Part shown: piece by piece, positions 53,889 to 63,200 of the stretch
How the letters are laid out: each line of letters begins with the position of its first letter
Position numbering within the stretch: position 1 is the stretch's first letter
NCBI RefSeq assembly: GCF_040215105.1
Contig: NZ_CP157875.1
Span: forward strand, 1,665,501-1,729,500
DNA length: 64,000 nucleotides
Reading direction: 5' to 3'
DNA from: Aeromonas veronii
GTDB lineage: Bacteria; Pseudomonadota; Gammaproteobacteria; Enterobacterales; Aeromonadaceae
Program-made: the position numbers and the translations under genes
Notes under the pieces: generated by a model
What the model was told of the DNA's origin: nothing
Seen by the model: the letters and a program-made list of their open reading frames with translations, nothing else
Databases searched by the model: none

Positions 53889-55820
53889 ATGATGTTGAAA
53901 ACCTTGCGTGGTCGAATCACCCTGACCATTGCCAGCCTGTTGTTGCCCATTCTGATCGGTAGCGTGTTGCTGCTGGCCTGGAGCGATCAGAAGCAACTGC
54001 ACCAGGTGGCGAATAGCGATGCGAACAATGCCGTCACCGGGTTGCTCGATCAGATGAGTCTGCTTGATGGCCAGATCAGTCAGCGGGTGGATGCCTCCAT
54101 GCGACTGCTCAAAGAGCGCAGTGCCGCACTCGGTCAGGCAAGCCAGGGGGCCATGGTGACGGTCAAAGAGCGCCAAGTTCCCCAGTTGCTGCTTGGCCAA
54201 CGACCACAAGCCAACGAGAGTGAGTTGGTTGATGGCGTCAGCGCGTTGATGGGGGGGACTGCCACCCTGTTTAGCCGCAGCGGCGACGACTTTATCCGGG
54301 TGAGCACCACGGTCAAAAAAGAGGGGGTTCGTGCGACGGGATCGCCACTGGATCCCGATGGCCGCGCCATTGCAGCCATCAAACAGAACCTGCCGTTTTA
54401 CGGTCAGGTGGATATTCTTGGCAACCCCTACCTCACCGGTTATGAGCCGCTTCACGATGCCGGTGGTCAAACCATCGGGATCTGGTACGTCGGCTATCCG
54501 GTTGACTTGACTCCGTTGGCCCATGCCGCCAGCCGCATCAAGTTGGCCGACACCGGGTTTGTCGCCGTGCTCGACGATAAGGGCAGGCTTCGTTTTGCCT
54601 CGCAAGGGCGCTCACCCGACGACATCAGCGCCTTGATCCAGACGCGTGACACCACGTGGGAGTGGACCGAGCAGCCGTTCAACCAGTGGGGCTTTCGGGT
54701 GATTGCCGGTTACCCGCGTGCGGAAATCGATGCGGTGGCCCATGAGCGGGCCATCACCATCATCGGCGGCGGCATTGCCCTTGCTGTCATCGTCCTGATC
54801 GTCCTGCTCAGCTTGCTGCAACGCCTGGTTCTCAACCCGCTCGGCGGGGAGCCGGCCGATGCCGTCAAATTGGCCCGCGCCATCGCCGACGGCGATTTGG
54901 GCCTTCAGCTTGGCAAGCAGGCACCGACCGACAGTGTGCTGGGAGCCATGCAGCGGATGCAAGGTGTGCTGCGTCAATTGGTCGAGGATGTGCAGCAAGA
55001 GGCCAGCGAAGTGTCTGCCTGCGCCGAGCGCTTTAACGTCACCTCGCGCCAGATTGCCAGCGGCTCCGAGCGTCAGACCCAGGCTACCCATACCATGGCG
55101 GCGGCGCTTGAGCAGATGGCGGCCAGTATTGGTCAGATTGCCGAGCACGCCAAAGAGGCACAATCAACCACCGATCACTGCGCTCACGAGTCTCGCGAAG
55201 GCAACCGGATCATTGCCGAGATGGCCGAGCGGATCAGCCGGGTCGCCAGCGAAGTGGCGCAAAGTGCCAATATGATTGAGACCCTGTCCAGCCAAAGCGA
55301 AAACATTGTCAACGTGGTAGCGGTCATTGATGAAGTGGCCAAGCAGACCAATCTGCTGGCACTCAATGCGGCCATCGAAGCCGCTCGCGCCGGTGAACAG
55401 GGGCGCGGATTTGCCGTGGTGGCCGATGAGGTGCGCACGCTGGCGATGCGTACCGGCGAGTCCACCAAGGAGATAGCCCGCACCCTCGGCGCCGTGCGCG
55501 ACAGCGCGGGTGCGACAGTGCTAAGGGTGGAGCAGGCCCAAAGTGAGGCGCAAGGCAGCACCGAGCTGGCTCGCTATGCCAGCGAGGCGATGCAGCGTAT
55601 TGCCAGCACCACCAGCGAAGTGGAGCGTGTCACTGAGTTCATCACCCGTGCACTGGACGAGCAGAGTCTGGCCAGTAACGAAATTGCGGCCAGTGTCGAT
55701 GAAGTTTCCCGCATGATTGTTCAAAACGAAGCCGCCTCGCACGACGCCGCGGAGGAGGCGGAGCAGATGCACAAAGTCGTCGTCAATCTCAATGCGACAG
55801 TGCGTCGATTCCGCCTGTAG
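53889..55820 (+). CDS. methyl-accepting chemotaxis protein with Cache_3-Cache_2 sensor
   Basis: A 643-residue chemoreceptor. A first helix (about 10-32) precedes a periplasmic sensor ending near residue 285. In it, [47 protein letters not shown] and [12 protein letters not shown] are the Cache_3-Cache_2 pattern for small ligands. A second helix (about 288-312), HAMP and the signalling hairpin with [20 protein letters not shown] near 483 follow. It lacks a CheR-binding tail (ends VRRFRL). Two ATG codons are adjacent at 53889. Confidence 0.92.
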   Translation: MMLKTLRGRITLTIASLLLPILIGSVLLLAWSDQKQLHQVANSDANNAVTGLLDQMSLLDGQISQRVDASMRLLKERSAALGQASQGAMVTVKERQVPQLLLGQRPQANESELVDGVSALMGGTATLFSRSGDDFIRVSTTVKKEGVRATGSPLDPDGRAIAAIKQNLPFYGQVDILGNPYLTGYEPLHDAGGQTIGIWYVGYPVDLTPLAHAASRIKLADTGFVAVLDDKGRLRFASQGRSPDDISALIQTRDTTWEWTEQPFNQWGFRVIAGYPRAEIDAVAHERAITIIGGGIALAVIVLIVLLSLLQRLVLNPLGGEPADAVKLARAIADGDLGLQLGKQAPTDSVLGAMQRMQGVLRQLVEDVQQEASEVSACAERFNVTSRQIASGSERQTQATHTMAAALEQMAASIGQIAEHAKEAQSTTDHCAHESREGNRIIAEMAERISRVASEVAQSANMIETLSSQSENIVNVVAVIDEVAKQTNLLALNAAIEAARAGEQGRGFAVVADEVRTLAMRTGESTKEIARTLGAVRDSAGATVLRVEQAQSEAQGSTELARYASEAMQRIASTTSEVERVTEFITRALDEQSLASNEIAASVDEVSRMIVQNEAASHDAAEEAEQMHKVVVNLNATVRRFRL

Positions 55821-55828
55821 TCTGGGGG

Positions 55829-55851
55829 CGATCCAGCTCTAGGGCTGGATC
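55829..55851. terminator. hairpin between converging genes
   Basis: GATCCAGC / GCTGGATC, 8 bp with a 6-base loop, lies just after the chemoreceptor stop and just beyond the stop of the converging small gene. No T tract is present. Confidence 0.4.
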
Positions 55852-55853
55852 GT

Positions 55854-56015
55854 CTACTGGGGCTGGGTCAGTCCAGTTGAACCTGGCGAGAGCAAGGTAG
55901 CGACACCACTGGTCAAGATAACCTTGGCAGGCAGCGCGGGTTTATCGCTGGCCTGGTTCTCGGGCTGGGTATTGGCTTGCTGGTTGACGGCTTGCTTGTT
56001 GGTCTTGCTATTCAT
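55854..56015 (-). CDS. 53-residue hypothetical protein
   Basis: A short reading frame beginning MNSKTNKQAVNQQANTQPEN and ending LLSPGSTGLTQPQ. The first half is rich in Asn and Gln, the second is mildly hydrophobic (VILTSGVATLLSPG). GAGG lies 8 bases before the ATG and the start is only 20 bp after the stop of the 174-residue gene, which argues that it is the third gene of that operon. It resembles nothing I recognise. Confidence 0.5.
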   Translation of the reverse strand: MNSKTNKQAVNQQANTQPENQASDKPALPAKVILTSGVATLLSPGSTGLTQPQ

Positions 56016-56034
56016 ATTGGGATCCTCGGGTAAA

Positions 56035-56559
56035 TCAGATAGTGGATTTCAGGTAGATAGTGATGCCCAAATCAGGCGAGCTTTGATCTGGCTTGAGAGC
56101 GAAGGCCAGATGCTGGAATACCGAGAGTGGTGCAGATAGAGCATCGAACGGTGAGCCATAGCCAGAGAAGCGATAGGGCTCCCATGCTTCCACTCCTGGG
56201 AGAGGCAGCCAGAACACGGCATCTTCGGCACAGTCGATCAGCTTGATAGTTCCTGCTGCTAGCCGCCAGTAGTCAGCGTAGTAACCGTTGTCGTCATCCC
56301 GGACTGACTCGCCCGTATGGGATGCTATAGAGATCAATACTTCAGGCGCTTCGCTATGTAGGGACTTGGCCTTGAGAACGGTCGCCTCTTTGATCACGAC
56401 CAGCAGCACAGGCTGATTTTCCTCTGGCAGGAACTCAGGAACATACATGCCGCTTTTAATGACCTCCTGCATCAACAAGCTCAGCGTTTGCCAGCTGTAG
56501 GCATAACCCTTTAGCGTCTCGTGGGAAGCGTATTTCCCTTCTTGAATGAACTCATCCAT
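56035..56559 (-). CDS. 174-residue hypothetical protein
   Basis: A soluble acidic protein without signal peptide. It has an alpha/beta look with aromatic motifs YADYWRLAAGTIKLIDCAED and PLPGVEAWEPYRFSGYGS. I do not recognise the family; size, composition and position after a small glycine-rich peptide gene would suit an immunity protein, but that is inference. It starts 12 bp after the stop of the glycine-zipper gene and is followed by a 53-residue gene. Confidence 0.65.
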   Translation of the reverse strand: MDEFIQEGKYASHETLKGYAYSWQTLSLLMQEVIKSGMYVPEFLPEENQPVLLVVIKEATVLKAKSLHSEAPEVLISIASHTGESVRDDDNGYYADYWRLAAGTIKLIDCAEDAVFWLPLPGVEAWEPYRFSGYGSPFDALSAPLSVFQHLAFALKPDQSSPDLGITIYLKSTI

Positions 56560-56570
56560 GGCAGTCTCCC

Positions 56571-56789
56571 TTAGTCTGCTGGTCCAGTGATGTAGCCGAT
56601 GGTGCCGCCGATGATGGTACCCGCGACGGCTCCTGGGATACCGCCTCTGGCACCGACGCCAGCTCCAGTGATAGCCCCCTTAATTGCTCCCTTGGTACTG
56701 CCCTTTACCGTGAAATCAATGCTGCCATCTCTCATGGGCTTGATGCTGATCGCAGCTACTTGTTTGCGCAAAATTTGGTGGATAAACAT
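56571..56789 (-). CDS. 72-residue glycine-zipper peptide
   Basis: A small protein whose first 30 residues are soluble-looking (MFIHQILRKQVAAISIKPMR) and whose C-terminal 40 are glycine/alanine/isoleucine with a GxxxG-type pattern (KGAITGAGVGARGG, AVAGTIIGGTIGYITG). Such zippers pack in membranes and are found in some bacteriocins and lysis or surface proteins. There is no double-glycine leader. AAGGA lies 7 bases before the ATG. First gene of a three-gene operon preceded by a leader terminator. Confidence 0.65.
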   Translation of the reverse strand: MFIHQILRKQVAAISIKPMRDGSIDFTVKGSTKGAIKGAITGAGVGARGGIPGAVAGTIIGGTIGYITGPAD

Positions 56790-56810
56790 GCTCTGTCCTT
56801 TGGATCGTAG

Positions 56811-56845
56811 ATATGAAAAAGGCCCTGAGTGGTTAGCTCAGGGCC
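56811..56845 (-). terminator. terminator hairpin in the leader of the glycine-zipper operon
   Basis: On the minus strand AGGCCCTGAG / CTCAGGGCCT forms a perfect 10-bp stem with a 7-base loop, followed by TTTTTC. It ends about 25 bp upstream of the glycine-zipper start codon. No minus-strand gene lies upstream of it, so it is either an attenuator in the operon's own leader or the end of a small RNA. Confidence 0.7.
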
Positions 56846-57045
56846 TGATGTTCGGGATGAACATAGCTTTAATATGTATTTAAAGGTGGGGATATTACGT
56901 TATTTTAACTAATTTAAAAAAGTCACCGGTGGTGTGAGGCTAGGGATTTTAATTGAGCCGCTCTAAAAAATATGTGAATCATATTGAACTATTCATTTTT
57001 TCGGTATACTGTGTTTATATACAGCATTTCTTGTGCGGAGGGAAG

Positions 57046-57936
57046 ATGGATACACTTGAGGAAGTAACAAAGAAAATTGATAGCTTTTCTTCAGTTATTA
57101 ATTTTGTCTTTAAAATAGCTATAGCAATTGGATTCTTAATTGTCTTCAAACATTATAACAACTTGGGTTTTTTTCCACGAGACCTAAGTGTTGGGGATAG
57201 TGCACTATTTGTTATGATATCATTAGTCTTCGGCCTAGCGTATTTGTTTATGATATATTCATTGATATGCCTAGGTCACTTTCTCTCAAAATTGATTATT
57301 AAGCCATTGCTGATGCTTGATTATTATTTCAATTTTTTGAGGGTTTCCCAAGGAAAGAGACCTAAGTATAAAAAAGTGACATTTAAGAAGATAAACATTG
57401 AGGACTATCCTTTTGCATTCTTTGGGGTTTTAATCTTTATATCTCATACAAAAAATTTCGATTCATTTATTCAAATACTGATAGCTACTATTGCAAGTTC
57501 TATGGTTTGGTTAATGTTAGTGGAAAGCTTTAATAAGCGAGAATTAATAACCTCTAAGCATCAGGATTTAATTACCCGGCGAGAAAAAGAGTTTCTTGAA
57601 AGAAACAAATGGAAGTCATTGTTTTGTGGTGTGTTAATATTGGTTATGCCCATATTACTGGCAGGGATGGCGAATACCATTGTAAATGGGGTGATGAGGC
57701 TCTCTGAAATACGCAATGATAATGTGACTGTATATGTATCGCAGAAATACTCAGGTATTATTAAAGATAATGGTATTAATGGTGAGTCTAGTCCCATAGT
57801 GAAAGGATACGACAAGTACACTAATGCAAACATACTTGCAAGTGCATTCGGTGCTGATGATATAATTCAATTCACATCGGGAGAGAAATCGATCACTCTA
57901 TCTATTCCGAGAAGTGAGGTTTATAAAGTCAGGTGA
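57046..57936 (+). CDS. AT-rich orphan membrane protein
   Basis: A 296-residue protein with hydrophobic helices at about residues 18-38, 50-75, 122-140, 145-160 and 190-212, then a C-terminal soluble domain (NVTVYVSQKYSGII...). The start at 57046 has GGAGGG five bases upstream; the frame is open from 56953 but those 31 extra residues contain no better signal. GC is much lower than in the core genes, a sign of transfer. No family recognised. Confidence 0.65.
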   Translation: MDTLEEVTKKIDSFSSVINFVFKIAIAIGFLIVFKHYNNLGFFPRDLSVGDSALFVMISLVFGLAYLFMIYSLICLGHFLSKLIIKPLLMLDYYFNFLRVSQGKRPKYKKVTFKKINIEDYPFAFFGVLIFISHTKNFDSFIQILIATIASSMVWLMLVESFNKRELITSKHQDLITRREKEFLERNKWKSLFCGVLILVMPILLAGMANTIVNGVMRLSEIRNDNVTVYVSQKYSGIIKDNGINGESSPIVKGYDKYTNANILASAFGADDIIQFTSGEKSITLSIPRSEVYKVR

Positions 57937-58066
57937 GCGGTTTTATTTTATATCTAAACGGGGGTGATAAATAAAAATCAAGCTGAGGTTTGTGTTTTAT
58001 TTAGCTTTTTGAGTGTTATTCGTGTTGATGCTTCGATATTTTATGATGTCAGCATTGACACGATTT

Positions 58067-58216
58067 TTACAATTTTCCATCGATCACATTTACGCTGCTA
58101 TCTCTAGTCGAACTGTCCACCGCTACACGGCTGCCATCCTTGGAACTACCTTGGTCTGGGCCTAGTATTCTCAAGAACTCATCCTAGGTCAGCTCGCCAA
58201 TACTCTTGGTCGCCAT
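58067..58216 (-). pseudogene. small gene of 49 codons interrupted by an amber stop
   Basis: On the minus strand a good ribosome-binding site (AAGGAG, 8 bases before) precedes ATG at 58216. After MATKSIGELT comes TAG (58184-58186), then the same frame runs on as DEFLRILGPDQGSSKDGSRV (20 residues) and 18 more to TAA at 58067. The sequence looks coding on both sides of the stop, so a single base change seems to have broken it. Confidence 0.5.
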
Positions 58217-58717
58217 GCAAACAACTCCTTTTAAACGCAAAGGTTTTTGTGAGCAGGCAGTCTGCCATACTTTGGGTTTCATTCAAAACATGGGATGCCC
58301 AAAGGAGCCATTTCTGACATTGCTTGTAGGTTGAACTGTTGGGGGAGGGGGATTACTGGAGATCTTGCGGGAAAGTTGCCGACGGTTGTGTCGACGTGAC
58401 GGTCCGACGCCTCGTCGGCATAGACGCGATTTTGTACGATAGTTGGTAAAATAGCACTTTGATAGTTATAAAAGAAGGCGAGATTCTAGTTTTTAAGTTA
58501 AAAATTATGACAAATAGATTATATCTGTGGGAAAAAATTATATATCAAGATTTGTTTTTTACTACATTTTCTCTATGTAGAGAAAGTCTAATTTTATTAG
58601 GTTTGGTCAATATGTAGGTTTGTTAAAAAATAAACGGGAACATCTGAGATATCGATAAAACCTTCGTGTCTTGAATTGTATCTGGTGTGAATGTGAAAAT
58701 CCCTCCGTAATATCGAT

Positions 58718-58756
58718 ATAACAAAGCCGAAAGCCATATTCGTATTGGCTTTCGGC
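58718..58756 (-). terminator. terminator of the kinase-helicase cassette
   Basis: On the minus strand GCCGAAAGCCA / TGGCTTTCGGC is an 11-bp perfect stem with a 9-base loop, followed by TTTGTTAT, 12 bp after the stop of the 506-residue gene. Confidence 0.8.
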
Positions 58757-58768
58757 TATGTCATGCAT

Positions 58769-60289
58769 TTAATCTGTTATTTTGTCCAGAAGTTTAATTT
58801 TAGTGTTGTCAGATTGTGTGGATATAATTGATTGCCAATCTTTTTGTAGTTGTGCGTAGGAATCATCCAATGTTTTGTGTGTGCTGGTGGGCAAGGATGA
58901 AAATGTTACATCGCTACCTAATCGCTGACGTATCACCGACCATAATAGTTCCACTCTTTCCACATCATAGGTGTAATAACCGATTGGTAAGGTGATTCCA
59001 GCCATGCCACAGTTCTCTGGCAAGCAAGCATGATATTGCACTAAAGCACAGCCAGGATCTCCTGGAATGATGAATATTTCCATCTCATTAAGGTCTGGCG
59101 CATTAGGTAGTTCAATAATACGTGGAACTCTAGCACCAAAGCGTTCATTCACATCGTAGCGTTCCTGTTTGTCATGGACCGGTACAACAAAATCGACAGT
59201 ACTGTCGTGGCTCGATAATGCCTTGTCAATGGTCGTGATAAATTCTTTCAGGCCAACATAGGCACCCCAAGTTGATGTTGCCGCAGGTAACCACACTGCA
59301 CGTGATAGTGCAGCCTGTCTCGGAATGCTTGACAACCAATTAAGCAGTCGGCCGCGATTACTATCCATGTATAATGGGCCAATCATCATTTGAGTCATAC
59401 TGTTGCCATAACCAGTACGCTTGGCTTTACGATCAAGCAATAATTTTCCCAAGTCTAATGTGTAGCCATCGATATAGCGCGCTAGGACAGCATCTCCCAC
59501 AGCCTGAGCATATTGAGCTAGAGATAATTGCGGTGGGTTAGACTGTGGCTGATCAAAATGTTTGTTGACAGCTCCGTGTAGCCCACTGCTGGTGAGAAGC
59601 CCTTTGACTTGTTCGGGAAAGCCAGTCAGTTCAGAAGTCAATCGTAGCCCTTCGAGGGGGTCACATTCCGCGTAAATGTCCAGCGACAAAGGCAACGTGG
59701 TCAGCTGTGTGTAATGACAATGGTTGATACGATATAGCTTTGTATGGAAACGCTTCAGACGCTGGATATTAGTACATTGTTGAAATCGTTCAAACTGTGA
59801 GGTGAACAAGCTTGCTGTGTCCACCAGCCCTTCCTGCTCTTCGGCAGTTAGTGCTGGTAAGCCATGTACAGGTTTATCATCAGCTCTCGGTTGAATGGAA
59901 TGGGTTAGACTGTCGACAACGAAGCTGTGGTTGTAATTGACGATTTCCTCAAGAGAAATATCCTGCAAGTTGTTCCGAGTGTCTCGAAGCCGACTGGTTG
60001 GTACTAACAGGCCGTGGCGATCTTCTTCTGCGAACCCCGTTTCTAGAATTTCCTTAAGAAGGCCCTCACGTTCGGCTGCGTTGAGGCCAAAATAGTCCTG
60101 TAACTCTCCAGCTGAAACTTGTTCTAACTGTGAGATCAGCATTAGAGCACATTCGAGGATCGCTGGAAGAGCTTGTTTGGCTGTTACGTCAAAATTGGCT
60201 TCGTAACGTCGAGCTGGTGCTAGCAACGATAGAGTATGGATTTTGCGTAGCCGCTCAGCCTCTGGTGGGAATAGTGCATTTTCAGTCAT
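58769..60289 (-). CDS. 506-residue partner of the kinase-helicase, unknown family
   Basis: A soluble protein with no signal peptide or membrane helix. Residues of about 45-100 (LECALMLISQLEQVSAGELQ, then GLNAAEREGLLKEILETGF) look like a winged-helix domain. The rest has an alpha/beta look; YIDGYTLDLGKLLLDRKAKR (285-305), VDFVVPVHDK and MEIFIIPGDPGCALVQYHAC are the most distinctive parts. No catalytic motif is recognised. Its ATG overlaps the kinase-helicase stop by 8 nt, so the two products are made together. A terminator follows. Confidence 0.75.
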   Translation of the reverse strand: MTENALFPPEAERLRKIHTLSLLAPARRYEANFDVTAKQALPAILECALMLISQLEQVSAGELQDYFGLNAAEREGLLKEILETGFAEEDRHGLLVPTSRLRDTRNNLQDISLEEIVNYNHSFVVDSLTHSIQPRADDKPVHGLPALTAEEQEGLVDTASLFTSQFERFQQCTNIQRLKRFHTKLYRINHCHYTQLTTLPLSLDIYAECDPLEGLRLTSELTGFPEQVKGLLTSSGLHGAVNKHFDQPQSNPPQLSLAQYAQAVGDAVLARYIDGYTLDLGKLLLDRKAKRTGYGNSMTQMMIGPLYMDSNRGRLLNWLSSIPRQAALSRAVWLPAATSTWGAYVGLKEFITTIDKALSSHDSTVDFVVPVHDKQERYDVNERFGARVPRIIELPNAPDLNEMEIFIIPGDPGCALVQYHACLPENCGMAGITLPIGYYTYDVERVELLWSVIRQRLGSDVTFSSLPTSTHKTLDDSYAQLQKDWQSIISTQSDNTKIKLLDKITD

Positions 60290-63200
60290 GAGCAGCCTCT
60301 GTTAGTTGTTTGGTAGTTGTAGATTTGAGAGTGGCTGCCTGTGATTCGATGGCCAACTGCTCCGGCTGTATTTTTTGGTATTCTGGATGCCCGCGCTCTA
60401 TCGCTGAAGAAATATATCGATACACGTTACCTAGGGGCGAATTGTTATTACGTTTGCCCCAAAAGCTGATTGCCCCGAGGATGAGTAATCGTTCCTTTGC
60501 CCGAGAAATCGCAACATTTATTCTAGGGGCGTCATCAATGAAGCCTGCTTTATCTGCTTTGTTGTTACGAACCAAAGATAGAATGATGATCCTATTCTCT
60601 GAACCTTGGTAGGAGTCAATGGTGTCTATTCGTACTAGATTACGAATCCCATCTGCCCAAGAGTCCGTATCTAATCTCGCCCGAATAGCCTGCACTTGGC
60701 GGCGGTAACCAGTGATGATTCCTATTGGTGGGGCGTTATCTTCTGAAGCCCAAGTATGTAATTGTTCTAATGCATCAGGATGAGCTATAAGTCGACGCAA
60801 AGACATGCAAATCAAATCTACCTCTACACTGTTTCGTGCTCCAGTGGGTTTGGATTTTCGTGAACCACCTAATGTTAGGGTGCCTCGTAGATCATCTTCA
60901 TAAGACTTGCTGCTATCTAGCCATGTCACAGTCCGGTTCCATGGTTTTGGTAAGTCCTTCATCCAAGCCTCGGCTGGCGACCGACCGGTATTTAATTTCC
61001 CATCATAGAAAACGCGGCTGATTAGATCGCCAATTGCAGGTGCCATTCGATACTGCATATTCAGCATCGCCCCCTGTGTGGAGATGAAGGCGCGCTCGAA
61101 GTCAGTTCGTAGTACTTCCTGTAATGTCAGCCCCAATTTCTGGCTGACTTGACGAACTAGACTGGGATCATTCATTGGTGGCAACTGTTTATGATCACCG
61201 ACGAGGATTACCCTTCTTGCTGATTGCATCGCTATAGCTAATTCACTGGCTGTGGCTCGACCAGCTTCGTCGATAATCACGATGTCGTAAGTGTTTTGTG
61301 CAAGGTTATAAGCTCCTTTGCCGATCCCAACCAATGTCCCGATAACCAATTTTCGGGTTCGTGCAGCAAATCCGGCAAATCCGTCAGCGTCTGCCGATAG
61401 GCGCAACATCCAGTTGTGGCTGGTATCGAGTACTCCACGTAACCGCAGTAGACTCTGCGGGTTATAAATCTGGTGCTTCTCAGCCATGAGCTCAAGCAGT
61501 TCCTGCATGGGATCATCAGCTTCGAGTAAAGGTTGTGGGAGATCGGTGTAGGCCAGCAGGCCATGGCTGAGGGCGTCGTACAAACGCTTGAGCCGGGAAC
61601 GAGTTTTTTCAAAGTCTCGCTGGGGGCGTCGCCGTTCGTCTAGCTCTTCCATCTTACTCTGTAGACGCTCCAACTCTTCTCTTGCTTTGATGTACTGGTA
61701 CAACTCTGTGCCGAAACGACGATATAAGTCGCCTACATCGGCAACAAGAGCATTGGGCAAGCGCATGCGGGCGGCAAGAGCAAGTAGGCGAGAGTCAAGG
61801 TTGCGGTGAAATGCGGTGCGATAGCGTGCTTGGAGAGATTCCACGTGAACGTCTAGCAATTCGTCATCAATCTTTTGACGATCACCGAGTCGCACCATCG
61901 ATGGTTCAAAAATTGATGGCGATAGGCCGTTAGCCTCCAGTCGACGGCGCATGACCTGTCGAGTTCTTACCGCCAACTCATTCACTGCCACATGTGACTG
62001 AGAAACCAGTAAAATACGGCCTACGGATGGTTGTTGGCACAAGTAATCGAGAAGCGCAGACAACATAGTGGTCTTCCCAGTTCCTGGGGGACCCATTACG
62101 ACCGATAGTGGTTGGTTTAGCACGTAGCGAAAAGCAGTTGCCTTGCTCTCATCTAGTCCGTAACTGGCAAGTACTTGGTCCTCAGGTTGCGGTAAAGGCG
62201 CAACGGCTGGGGTAGGGTTTGGTTGTGTTGGATCAAACCAGCTTACTAATGAGGGAATCAGTGTTTCGTGCTGCAAAACGGCTTGTAGCGCTTGGCGTCG
62301 ACGCTGCCAGCTGGTTTCGCTACGTACTTCAACGAGTTTTAATCGTGTTCCTGGGCGTAAGAAACCCATTGAGCGCGCATCCATGACAGCCAACATGTCT
62401 CCTTGGCTGCGGCTAAGGTCAACTGTACCGTAGTTCCATTTGTCTTCGAGAGAATCAGTCATCAGTTGAATCTGGTCGCTGACGTCCAGTGAGTCAAAAT
62501 TGGTAAGGTCTTCCTGGATTTGCAAAAGGTAGATTTCCCCTTGCTTTTGGGGCGCTGATGCTACCGTTACTGTCGGGTGTAGATCGCGTTCAGCATCCAC
62601 CAATGCAGACCATAATCTATGAAGGTCTACTCTATCATTTGTCTCAAATGGTCTCTCGAAATCGTTTGTGAGTGAGGTTTTGGCACCAAGAGTTTGCGGT
62701 GGCTGAGTGGCAGCAACAGCGGATATTTTTGCCAAAATCGTCATCAAAGATGCTTCATCTTTGGTAATGCGTTCTCCATTTTGTAATTTAAGAGGTTGCT
62801 CAAATATTTGATGTTGGTGGCGTTTGGGATTAGCTGCCTGTTGGGCATCGCGCATAAATTCTGCAGGGGAAATATTCTTTATGCGAACTTTGCACAGCAC
62901 CAGTTCCTGACCTTCCCATTTGGCTTCAAGAATAAGCTTCTGTTTCAAACCTGTAATGAAAAGCTGCAGGAATTCAGGTAAAGTGCGCACGGCTAGATAT
63001 AGCCGTCCTTGATCAGTTTCTAGCATCTGTGGTCCGTTATCACCCAGCAAATTTGGCCAATGAAGATTTAACGGTTCCACTTTAGGCAATGGTTGTTCTG
63101 CAGCACGTTGTAAGCTGTCACGTAATGGTTCAAGGCTTAACGGAACTTGCGTTAGTTCACTGCCGAGACCATTGCGAATTTCTTTACGGATCAACTCAGT

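Larger units (their letters stand above)
57937..58768. other. 832-bp AT-rich region with a broken small gene
   Basis: Besides the interrupted frame at 58067-58216 and the terminator at 58718-58756 I see no gene. A GC-rich patch at 58370-58435 (repeated GTCGACG/GTCCGACG units) stands out from AT-rich surroundings. Probably an island junction. Confidence 0.4.
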
